Of a stretch of 8,739 nucleotides of DNA, positions 1 to 5,322 are shown piece by piece. The first letter of the stretch is position 1. Every line of letters starts with the position of its first letter. The notes beneath the pieces were generated by a model. It was not told the DNA's origin and searched no databases. It saw only the letters and a program-made list of their open reading frames with translations. The stretch is taken from assembly GCA_910585525.1 (NCBI GenBank), contig CAJUFR010000044.1:8784-17522 (forward strand), in the 5' to 3' direction. The translations under genes were made by a program, and so were the position numbers. The stretch comes from an uncultured Angelakisella sp. (GTDB taxonomy: Bacteria > Bacillota > Clostridia > Oscillospirales > Ruminococcaceae).

Positions 1-27
1 CGCCCGGTGGGCGGGGCCTTCCCCGTA

Positions 28-34
28 AAGGAGT
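28..34 (+). promoter_or_regulatory. Ribosome binding site that sets the permease start
   Basis: AAAGGAG lies 8 bases before the ATG at 43 but only 2 bases before the in-frame GTG at 37. The ATG at 43 is therefore the better start. Upstream, bases 1-13 can form a short CGCCC/GGGCG stem; this is probably the end of an intergenic gap after a gene outside the window. Confidence 0.75.
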
Positions 35-42
35 GAGTGTTT

Positions 43-936
43 ATGGGCCCCACGCTGTACCGGAAAAAAGGACCGCTGGTGGTGTTCCTGCTGCCCGCCT
101 TCCTGTTCCTGATCCTGTTCCTCTACTATCCCTTCTTCCAGAACATCCTCAACAGCTTTTCTGATATCACCGGCCTGGGGTCCGCCGCCGCCGGTCTCAA
201 CGACCCCTGGTACCGGAACTACGCCGGCCTCTTCACCGACGAAAAGCTGCGCACCGCCCTGGGCAACACGTTGCTGCTCACCGTCTGCACCGTGGTGTTC
301 CAGGTGGGCATCGCCCTGATCCTGGCGCTGCTGGTGGATTCCATCCGGGTGGGGGCCCAGCTGTTCCGCACCCTCTACTTCTTCCCCATCGTCATCTCCG
401 CCACCGCCCTGGGGCTGATGTTCAACCTTATCTTCCTCTACCCCAGCGGGATGCTCAACCAGCTGTTGTCCAACCTGGGGCTGGTGGCCCGGGGCATCGA
501 CTGGAAGGACCAGGGCCACTTCCTCTTCACCATGTTCGCCCCGGTGATGTGGCAGTACGTGGGCTTCTACTTCGTCATCCTGGTGACCGGCCTCAACAAC
601 ATCTCCCAGGATCTGTACGAGGCCGCCGCCCTGGACGGCTGCACCGGCCTGGCCCGGGTGAAGTACATCACCCTGCCGCTGCTGCGCAACGTCCTCTGCA
701 CCTGCCTGGTGCTGGCCATCACCGGCGCCCTGAAGGTGTTCGACCTGCCCTGGGTGATGTTCGGGGCGGGGATGCCCCTGAACCGTGGCTGGCTCACCGG
801 CACCTACATGTATGACCAGACCTTCAACCGGGGCAACGTGGACTACGGCTCCACCATCGCGATCCTCATCGTGGTGCTGGGGGTGGTGTTCTCCAGCATC
901 GCCAACCGTGTCTTTAAGCCCCGGGACGACATATGA
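43..936 (+). CDS. Carbohydrate ABC transporter permease, MalF/UgpA-like (CUT1)
   Basis: This is an inner-membrane subunit of a binding-protein-dependent sugar importer, 297 aa and the normal family length. A charged N-terminus (MGPTLYRKKG) precedes a first membrane segment at about 11-30. Further hydrophobic segments lie at about 74-99, 110-133, 163-185, 216-236 and 270-287. The cytoplasmic EAA loop that docks on the ATPase is intact at about 193-212 (EAAALDGCTGLARVKYITLP). The ATG at 43 is chosen because of its well-spaced ribosome binding site. Its stop TGA overlaps an in-frame ATG (933) of the next gene, although that gene more likely starts at 951. In this family a solute-binding protein gene normally lies just upstream, here outside the window. 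No ATPase gene for this importer is seen in the window; CUT1 systems often share a distant MsmX-type ATPase. The sugar cannot be told from this sequence. Confidence 0.92.
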   Translation: MGPTLYRKKGPLVVFLLPAFLFLILFLYYPFFQNILNSFSDITGLGSAAAGLNDPWYRNYAGLFTDEKLRTALGNTLLLTVCTVVFQVGIALILALLVDSIRVGAQLFRTLYFFPIVISATALGLMFNLIFLYPSGMLNQLLSNLGLVARGIDWKDQGHFLFTMFAPVMWQYVGFYFVILVTGLNNISQDLYEAAALDGCTGLARVKYITLPLLRNVLCTCLVLAITGALKVFDLPWVMFGAGMPLNRGWLTGTYMYDQTFNRGNVDYGSTIAILIVVLGVVFSSIANRVFKPRDDI

Positions 937-943
937 AAGGAGG
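936..943 (+). promoter_or_regulatory. Ribosome binding site for the second permease
   Basis: AAAGGAGG is followed by a 7-base spacer and the ATG at 951. It overlaps the last base of the upstream stop codon. This favours 951 over the in-frame ATG at 933, which lies upstream of the site and has none of its own. Confidence 0.8.
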
Positions 944-950
944 CGGCCCC

Positions 951-2072
951 ATGAAAAAGGTCACCCCGGCCAAGGTGGGCATCTACACTGTCCTCACCTT
1001 CTGGGCCGTCACCACCCTGTACCCCTTTGTCTGGGTCATCCTCAACTCCTTCCGGGAGCGGGGGCTCATCCGCAAGGAATCCTTCTCCATCCCCCTGCCG
1101 GGCAGCGGCTTCACCATGGACAACTACGCCAAGGCCATGGAGCGGTTCGACTTCGGCAACGCCTACCTCAACAGTCTGCTGGTCTCGGTGGCCGTCACCA
1201 TCATGGTGGTGCTCATCGACGACGAGGCCATCATCACCCAGGGGCTGCAAAAGGTGGTGGACTGGGCCGCTTACCGCTGCCGGGTGGCGGCGGTGGCTCA
1301 GGACGCTGTCACCGGGGCGGAGGTCATCCGCCAGCACCGGCCGGACATCCTTTTCACCGACATCAAGATGCCCGGGGAGGACGGTCTCACCATGCTGGCG
1401 GGGCTGAAGGGGGAGTTCCCCCGGATGCAGATCGCCGTCCTCACCGGCTACCGGGATTTTGAGTACGCCCAGCGGGCCATCCGCCTGGGGGTAGCCCGGT
1501 TCCTTTTAAAGCCCTCCCGGATGGACGAACTGAACGAGGCCCTGGCCCACATGACCGGCGTTCTGGACCGCCCCCCCGGAGGAGGCCCCGCCCCCGCCCC
1601 CCGAGGCGGAGGACCCCAACAGCTTCCTGGTGCGCCAGGCCCAGGCCTACATCGAGGAGCACTGCGACCAGCGCCTTTCCCTCCAGGATGTGGCCGGCCA
1701 CTGCTACGTCAGCCAGTGGCACCTGTCCAAGCTGCTGAACCGCCACCTGGACCGCTCCTTCTACGACCTGCTCAACGCCGTCCGTGTCCGCCGGGCCAAG
1801 CAGCTGATGGCCGACCCGGCGCTGCGCATCAGCGAGGTGGCGGAGCGGGTGGGCTACACCGACACCGCCCACTTCTCCCGGGTGTTCAAAAAGCTGGAGG
1901 GGGTCTCCGCCGGGGAATGGCGGAACCTCCACTGTGGCAAGGACTTGTAAGCGAAAGGCCGCCGCTACGGCGGGGTTTATCCGCTCCCTTCGGTCGCTCG
2001 ACGCGAAAAGAGGGGGCTTGCAGCCCCCCCTTTCACACTTTTCCCCCCTTAGTTGTTAGATCCTTCTTTTAG
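951..2072 (+). CDS. Chimeric ORF: truncated MalG-like permease joined to a response-regulator receiver domain, with an out-of-frame tail
   Basis: Residues 1-84 are the N-terminus of a second sugar ABC permease: a first membrane segment at about 10-33 (YPFVWVILNSF), the loop with FTMDNYAKA, and the start of segment 2 (AYLNSLLVSVAVTI). The remaining roughly 190 residues of a normal MalG/UgpE-like permease, including the EAA loop, are absent. At about residue 85 (M, base 1203) the frame runs into a complete receiver domain. It shows the acidic pair in VLIDDE (D90, D91), the phospho-acceptor D137 in DILFTDIKMPG (codon 1359-1361), T165 in AVLTGY, and K187 in FLLKP. From about 1578 the frame becomes low-complexity Pro/Gly/Arg because of a frameshift. 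The tail to 2072 is not credible protein and runs across the terminator hairpin. A working permease is very unlikely. A membrane-tethered receiver is possible but less likely than a deletion or an assembly join. Confidence 0.7.
   Translation: MKKVTPAKVGIYTVLTFWAVTTLYPFVWVILNSFRERGLIRKESFSIPLPGSGFTMDNYAKAMERFDFGNAYLNSLLVSVAVTIMVVLIDDEAIITQGLQKVVDWAAYRCRVAAVAQDAVTGAEVIRQHRPDILFTDIKMPGEDGLTMLAGLKGEFPRMQIAVLTGYRDFEYAQRAIRLGVARFLLKPSRMDELNEALAHMTGVLDRPPGGGPAPAPRGGGPQQLPGAPGPGLHRGALRPAPFPPGCGRPLLRQPVAPVQAAEPPPGPLLLRPAQRRPCPPGQAADGRPGAAHQRGGGAGGLHRHRPLLPGVQKAGGGLRRGMAEPPLWQGLVSERPPLRRGLSAPFGRSTRKEGACSPPFHTFPPLVVRSFF
1571..1577 (+). other. C7 homopolymer at the frameshift
   Basis: Seven consecutive C residues occur where the coding frame changes. 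With six C the protein reads through as DRPPEEAPPPPPEAEDPN; with seven it reads DRPPGGGPAPAPRGGG. The tract is the simplest site of a one-base insertion, whether by sequencing error, a fixed mutation or slippage. CCC-C is also a context where +1 ribosomal frameshifting on proline tRNA is known. Confidence 0.8.
1630..1950 (+). CDS. AraC-type helix-turn-helix domain displaced to the +1 frame
   Basis: This segment of about 106 residues holds both helix-turn-helix units of an AraC/XylS DNA-binding domain. The first is LSLQDVAGHCYVSQWHLSKL. The second runs from LRISEVAERVGYTDTAHFSR into the conserved VFKKLEGVSAGEW end. The GTG at 1630 (VRQAQAYIEEH) is the nearest possible start, but no ribosome binding site precedes it, and the same frame reads back sensibly through the linker to the C7 run. 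It is therefore best read as the C-terminal half of the response regulator at 1203-1950 rather than a gene of its own. If it were expressed alone it would be a constitutive DNA-binding fragment with no receiver control. Confidence 0.75.
   Translation: MRQAQAYIEEHCDQRLSLQDVAGHCYVSQWHLSKLLNRHLDRSFYDLLNAVRVRRAKQLMADPALRISEVAERVGYTDTAHFSRVFKKLEGVSAGEWRNLHCGKDL
1959..1973 (+). repeat. Short GC hairpin after the regulator stop
   Basis: CCGCCG-CTA-CGGCGG is a perfect 6-bp stem with a 3-base loop, 8 bases after the TAA at 1950, followed by GGTTTAT. It has no proper T tract, so alone it is a weak terminator. The stretch between it and the next hairpin contains no gene. GCGAAA occurs on both sides (1951-1956 and 2003-2008). 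Confidence 0.5.
2007..2033. terminator. Bidirectional rho-independent terminator between converging genes
   Basis: The left arm AAAGAGGGGGCT (2007-2018) pairs with AGCCCCCCCTTT (2022-2033) around a 3-base TGC loop, with one A-C mismatch. Arm ends are A/T-rich on both strands: TTTCACACTTTT follows on +, and TCTTTT ends the hairpin on -. It lies between the regulator ending at 1950 (+) and the antiporter ending at 2088 (-), where a shared terminator is expected. A weaker pairing of the C6 run at 2043-2048 with the G6 run at 2072-2077 may add to it on the antiporter side. Confidence 0.7.
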
Positions 2073-2087
2073 GGGGGCTTCCGTTTG

Positions 2088-3350
2088 TTATGCCTTGGCT
2101 GGCTCCGGCTTCAGTTCGTCGGGGTGTATCTCCCCTGCCGCCACCAGGGCGTTGCGGGTAAGGGTGGGGCCCACCAGCTCGTAGACCAGCACCGAGAACA
2201 GCACCACGCTGCGCACCATGGCCCCGTCGGTCAGGCTGGCGGCGGTGATGGCCATCCCCAGGGCCACCCCGGCCTGGGGCAGCAGGGTGATGCCCAGCTG
2301 TTTTTTGATGGCGGGGCTGCACCCGGTGATGGCGCAGCTGCCGTAGGCCCCGCCGATCTTCCCCGCTGACCGGGCGGCGATGTACACCGCCCCCACCAGC
2401 AGCACCGCCGGGTCGCTCAGTATCTCCAGGTCCAGTTCGGCGCCGGAGAGGACGAAGAAAAGGATGGACAACGGGGTGGTCCACCGGTCCAGCCGCTCCA
2501 TCAGGGCGCCGGAGGTCTGGCAGATGTTACAGAAAATGGTGCCGGTCATCATGCAGACCAGCAGCAGCGAAAAGCCACAGTGCACCGGCCCCAGGTCGAA
2601 TTCCACCTTGGACAGTCCCACTGTCAGCAGCACAAAGGCCACCGACATGGAAATGCGGTTGCCCCGGGAGTGGAAATACCGCTCGCTCCAGTCCAGGACG
2701 TACCCCGCCCCGGCGCCCAGCAGCAGCGAAAAGACGATCTCCACCACCGGCTCCACCGCCACGGTGATGATGCTGACCCCTCCCTGCTCCAGGGCATGGG
2801 CCACCCCGAAGGAGGCGGAAAAGAGCACCAGCCCCACGGCGTCATCAATGGCCACCACCATCAGCAGCAGCCGGGTGAGAGGGCCCTCGGCCCGGTACTG
2901 GCGCACCACCATCAGGGTTGCGGCGGGGGCGGTGGCGGCGGCGATGGCCCCCAGGGTGATGGCGGCGGGGAGGGAGATGGCCTGGGGCATCAGGAAATGC
3001 AGGCCGATCATGGCCGCATCCACCACGGCGGTGGCAGCCACCGCCTGGAGGATGCCCACCGTCACCGCCTGCTTGCCCATCTTTTCCAGGTCGGCCAGAC
3101 GGAACTCGTTGCCGATGGTGAAGGCGATGAACCCCAAAGCGGCGTCGGGGATGATGCCCAGGGCGGCCACTTCCTCCATGTTGTGGAAGCCGATGCCGGC
3201 CAGCTGGAGCCGCCCCAGGATGAAGGGCCCCAGCAGCAGCCCGGTAACCAGGTAGGCGGTGACGGCGGGCAGCCCCACCCGCTTCGCCACCCGGGACATC
3301 AGCAACCCGGCGATGAGAGCGATAGAGATACACAGCAGCAGATTTTGCAT
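2088..3350 (-). CDS. Cation:proton antiporter, CPA2 type (KefB/NapA-like membrane domain)
   Basis: This is a 420-aa polytopic membrane protein predicted to exchange Na+ or K+ for H+ across the cytoplasmic membrane. The sequence is hydrophobic throughout, with about 12-13 segments. Family hallmarks are visible: an N-terminal VGLPAVTAYLVTGLLLGP (about 25-42); the unwound crossing segment ATAPAATLMVVRQY (about 139-152); the ion-binding pair D169-D170 in AIDDAVGLVLF; and the late helix with R327 and K331 (ARSAGKIGGAYG). The paired Asp suggests electrogenic two-proton exchange as in NapA-like members; this is an inference from family knowledge. It ends in a short charged tail (EIHPDELKPEPAKA) with no TrkA-N/RCK domain, so the nucleotide gating of KefB/C is absent. 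The ATG at 3350 is the natural start, but it has only a poor ribosome binding site (GGAAAGG, about 13 bases away). It is transcribed toward the terminator at 2007-2033, with its own leader upstream. Confidence 0.9.
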   Translation of the reverse strand: MQNLLLCISIALIAGLLMSRVAKRVGLPAVTAYLVTGLLLGPFILGRLQLAGIGFHNMEEVAALGIIPDAALGFIAFTIGNEFRLADLEKMGKQAVTVGILQAVAATAVVDAAMIGLHFLMPQAISLPAAITLGAIAAATAPAATLMVVRQYRAEGPLTRLLLMVVAIDDAVGLVLFSASFGVAHALEQGGVSIITVAVEPVVEIVFSLLLGAGAGYVLDWSERYFHSRGNRISMSVAFVLLTVGLSKVEFDLGPVHCGFSLLLVCMMTGTIFCNICQTSGALMERLDRWTTPLSILFFVLSGAELDLEILSDPAVLLVGAVYIAARSAGKIGGAYGSCAITGCSPAIKKQLGITLLPQAGVALGMAITAASLTDGAMVRSVVLFSVLVYELVGPTLTRNALVAAGEIHPDELKPEPAKA

Positions 3351-3378
3351 AATAACAACGCGACCTTTCCAGACAACG

Positions 3379-3420
3379 TTATTTCGGGAGTCCCGCCCGG
3401 CGGCGGAACTCCCGAAATAA
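3379..3420. repeat. Strong palindrome with 13-bp arms, operator- or leader-hairpin candidate
   Basis: The left arm TTATTTCGGGAGT (3379-3391) is the exact reverse complement of the right arm ACTCCCGAAATAA (3408-3420). After one mismatch the stem continues with CCGCC (3393-3397) against GGCGG (3402-3406) and a 4-base loop, giving about 18 paired bases. On the - strand it ends 28 bases before the antiporter ATG and begins at the candidate -10. It could be an operator, a 5' mRNA hairpin or an insulating terminator. No T tract follows on either strand, so a classical terminator is less likely. Confidence 0.75.
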
Positions 3421-3447
3421 AGATACCACTTTCCCGTGAAAAATCAA
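3420..3447 (-). promoter_or_regulatory. Candidate sigma-A promoter for the antiporter
   Basis: On the - strand a TTGATT -35 box (3442-3447) and a TATCTT -10 box (3420-3425) are 16 bases apart. TGG before the -10 gives an extended TGn element. Transcription would begin near 3413, inside the palindrome, so the mRNA 5' end would carry part of it. An inverted repeat TTTCCC (3430-3435) / GGGAAA (3448-3453) brackets the -35 box and spacer. The call rests on motif match only. Confidence 0.45.
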
Positions 3448-3512
3448 GGGAAATATCCAATTTTGACTGGGGAAGTTTGGTCCACTTTCCTATTTTTTTT
3501 GGTGGATTTTTA

Positions 3513-3527
3513 CAAAGCCGTGCTTTG
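3513..3527 (-). terminator. Weak hairpin after the C39-like gene
   Basis: CAAAGC / GCTTTG form a perfect 6-bp stem with a 3-base loop, 5 bases after the TAG stop at 3533-3535 on the - strand. The sequence after it (TAAAAATCC) is A-rich rather than T-rich, so it is at best a weak terminator for the operon. No better terminator is visible before the antiporter promoter. Confidence 0.3.
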
Positions 3528-3532
3528 GTTTT

Positions 3533-4207
3533 CTACAGATACAGAATATTGCTGTACAGCCCGCAGCTTTGCCGGCGGCGGTAGCGCTGGTACTCCTCCC
3601 GGCGGATGAAGTATTCCCGGCCCCAGGAGGACACCCGCAGCCACTCCCCGTCCATGCCGGTGACGGTGACGTAGTGGGCCCGGGTGGCGGTGACGCTGCG
3701 GTACTCCCCGTCCGGCTGCCGCTGGTAGAAGTCCAGCTTCCCCTTCCCCCAGGGCAGGGGGAAGCTGACCCCCACGCAGAGGATCACCGGCAGGTCCCGT
3801 TCCAGCATCAATTGGATATCCTGCCAGAACCGCCAGCCGGGCACCCCCCACCGGGCGTGGCAGGGGATGTGATAGTCCCAAAAAAACCGCTCCATCCCCA
3901 GGGCCAGCACAAAGGCGTTGAAGCCGAAGGACCGGGCCAGGGGGAAGTATTTCCGTTGCAGCCGCCGGGCACAGTGGCGGTAGACCTCCGCCGGGATGGG
4001 CCCGCTCTCCGGCAGGCCCTGGAAGGCCCGGCTGGCGCAGCCCTCCCGGTGGCGGTGGAGGTAGAGCAGCAGGTCGGTGGCGGCCACCAGGCCGCAGCCG
4101 CTTTTCCGGGCCGTCTCCCCCTCCAGCCAGCCCTGGCAGCCGCCGTAGGAGAGAACCTCCCCCTCCTGCACCGAGGGCCAGGGGTGGCGCAGCGCCGTTT
4201 CCTTCAT
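3533..4207 (-). CDS. Putative C39/papain-like cysteine peptidase-fold protein
   Basis: This is a 224-aa protein without an obvious signal peptide or membrane segment, so probably cytoplasmic. Residues 33-50 (ARKSGCGLVAATDLLLYL) place C38 at the start of a helix, as the catalytic Cys of C39/papain-like peptidases does. H178 in RAHYVTVTGMDGEWLRVSSWG (about 176-196) matches the catalytic His strand, followed by the usual WG turn. The position where such enzymes carry Asp or Asn before the WG is Ser here (S193/S194), so activity is uncertain. The middle (about 70-145) is aromatic-rich and not recognised. Its ATG lies 5 bases after the potD stop on the same strand, with no strong ribosome binding site of its own, so it is probably translated by coupling with potD. 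It is the last gene of the polyamine-type transporter operon. A role linked to that transporter is inferred only from position. It could equally be a non-enzymatic member of the fold. Confidence 0.6.
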   Translation of the reverse strand: MKETALRHPWPSVQEGEVLSYGGCQGWLEGETARKSGCGLVAATDLLLYLHRHREGCASRAFQGLPESGPIPAEVYRHCARRLQRKYFPLARSFGFNAFVLALGMERFFWDYHIPCHARWGVPGWRFWQDIQLMLERDLPVILCVGVSFPLPWGKGKLDFYQRQPDGEYRSVTATRAHYVTVTGMDGEWLRVSSWGREYFIRREEYQRYRRRQSCGLYSNILYL

Positions 4208-4212
4208 CCCCG

Positions 4213-5322
4213 TCAGCCGCCGCAGGCGGTCTTGAACTCGGTCCAGACCCGGTTATGGGCCTCCTCGGCAGCGGCGGCGATGGGCTGGATCATCTCGGTC
4301 TCGCCGATGTTGTCCGGCAGCAGGAGGAAGGGCTTGTAGGCGTCGTTGATCAGGTCCCGGGCCGCCTGGTTGGTGCAGTAGTAGCCCATGTACTCAAAGC
4401 ACTGGGCGGACACCTCCGGCCGCAGGACGTAGTCGATAAAGGCGTGGGCCGCCTCGGGGTGGGGGGCCTTGGAGGGGACGAAGGTCCCCATGATGCCGAA
4501 GCCGACGCCCTCGGTGGGGTAGACCACCTTGAGGGTGGGGTCGGTGAGCATAGCAAGGGTCACCTGGGAGGTGTACATCACCGCCGCCCCCACCTCCCCG
4601 CTGAGGAGGTCATCCTGGACGTTGTCGTTTTTGATCAGGCGGATGTTTGGGGCCAGTTCCAGCAGCTTTTTGCCGGCGGCCTCGATGGTGGCGGTGTCCT
4701 CGGTGTTGTAGCTTTCCCCCATCACCTTCAGGGCCATGCCGTTGACCACCCGGTAGTTGCCGATGACTGCCAGGTTGTCCTTCAGCGTCTCGTCCCACAG
4801 GTCGCCGTAGCCGGTGATCTCCTTCTGGACCAGGGCGGGGTTATAGACGATGGTCTGCACCCCGCTGCCGTAGGGGACGGTGTACTCGTTGGTGGGGTCG
4901 TAGAACTGCCCCTGGAACACCGGGTCGATGTTGCCCCAGTTGGCCAGCTTTGCGGTGTCCAGCTTCTGGGCCAGCCCCTCGGCGATGACCGTCTGGATGA
5001 TATAGTCGTCGGCGATGACCACATCGTAGTCCCCGCCGCCGGCGGCCTCCAGCCGGGCCAGCATGTTCTCGTCGGTGTCAAAGTTGGCGTAGTTGATGGC
5101 GATGCCGGTCTCCTGGGTGAAGCCGTCCAGCACCTCCTGGGGGAACATCCCCTGCCAGGTATAGAGGTTCAGCGTCTTGTCCCCGGCGGGGGCGGTGTCG
5201 CTGGACGAGGGGGCGGCGGAGTTATCCGGGGCGGAACTGCCGGTATTGGCGTTGCCGCCGCATCCTGCCAGCATCCCCGCCCCAAGGGCCAGGGCCAGCA
5301 CGGCCGAGATCAGTTTCTTCAT
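4213..5322 (-). CDS. potD: Spermidine/putrescine-type ABC transporter substrate-binding lipoprotein (PotD-like)
   Basis: This 369-aa lipoprotein should capture the solute outside the membrane. A signal peptide MKKLISAVLALALGAGM ends in the lipobox LAGC with lipidated C21. A Ser/Ala/Asn-rich tether (about 22-48) precedes the PotD fold, which begins LNLYTWQGMFPQEVLDGF (51-68). Family landmarks follow: DYDVVIADDYIIQ (98-110), YTVPYGSG (147-154), LLSGEVGAAVMY (239-250) and FIDYVLRPEVSAQ (295-307). By eye alignment to E. coli PotD as I recall it, several ligand contacts differ. W56 and Y107 are kept, but the positions of Y37, W229, W255 and D257 appear as Met, Tyr, Gly and Met (G276, M278). The solute may therefore not be a classical polyamine. 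The ATG at 5322 has AGGAGGT (5329-5335) 6 bases upstream and overlaps the potC stop by 4 bases. It follows potC in the operon. Confidence 0.88.
   Translation of the reverse strand: MKKLISAVLALALGAGMLAGCGGNANTGSSAPDNSAAPSSSDTAPAGDKTLNLYTWQGMFPQEVLDGFTQETGIAINYANFDTDENMLARLEAAGGGDYDVVIADDYIIQTVIAEGLAQKLDTAKLANWGNIDPVFQGQFYDPTNEYTVPYGSGVQTIVYNPALVQKEITGYGDLWDETLKDNLAVIGNYRVVNGMALKVMGESYNTEDTATIEAAGKKLLELAPNIRLIKNDNVQDDLLSGEVGAAVMYTSQVTLAMLTDPTLKVVYPTEGVGFGIMGTFVPSKAPHPEAAHAFIDYVLRPEVSAQCFEYMGYYCTNQAARDLINDAYKPFLLLPDNIGETEMIQPIAAAAEEAHNRVWTEFKTACGG

Larger units (their letters stand above)
1203..1950 (+). pseudogene. YesN-type response regulator (REC plus AraC-type HTH), N-terminal end replaced and frameshifted
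   Basis: Removing one C from the C7 run at 1571-1577 restores a continuous reading frame of about 248 residues. It comprises the receiver domain (from M at 1203 to about 1565), a Pro/Glu linker beginning PPEEAPPPPPEAEDPN, and an AraC-type DNA-binding domain to the TAA at 1948-1950. This is the layout of compact YesN-like regulators, which pair with YesM-like sensor kinases and commonly control neighbouring sugar ABC transporters. That fits the permeases upstream. No kinase gene is present, and the usual few residues before VVLIDDE are missing, as if the kinase gene and the true start were lost with the rest of the permease. The ATG at 1203 has no convincing ribosome binding site, so independent translation looks weak. 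As written, the gene would not give a full-length DNA-binding regulator unless the ribosome slips +1 at the C run. Confidence 0.8.
3351..3532. other. AT-rich intergenic leader
   Basis: These 182 bases separate the C39-like gene from the antiporter, both on the - strand. They are clearly richer in A/T than the surrounding genes. They hold a candidate antiporter promoter, a 42-base palindrome, a TTTCCC/GGGAAA inverted repeat and a small hairpin just after the C39-like stop. No convincing coding frame was seen. Confidence 0.7.

Noticed and set aside
933..950. Start of the second permease at 933 with an ATGA overlap
   Set aside because: The ribosome binding site at 936-943 lies after this ATG and is correctly spaced for the ATG at 951. 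The extra residues MKGGGP are the site itself translated.
785..1462. Open + strand frame overlapping the permease and regulator
   Set aside because: Low-complexity Pro/Gly/His composition in an alternative frame of genes with clear domain content. The - strand frames at 843-1337 and 1441-1932 are rejected on the same grounds.
1603..2072. Pro/Gly/Arg-rich C-terminal tail of the chimeric frame as a real domain
   Set aside because: The +1 frame over the same bases encodes a complete AraC-type domain, and the tail runs through a transcription terminator.
3463..3496. Possible + strand promoter TTGACT ... TATTTT in the antiporter leader
   Set aside because: The spacing is 22 bases, and no + strand gene follows.
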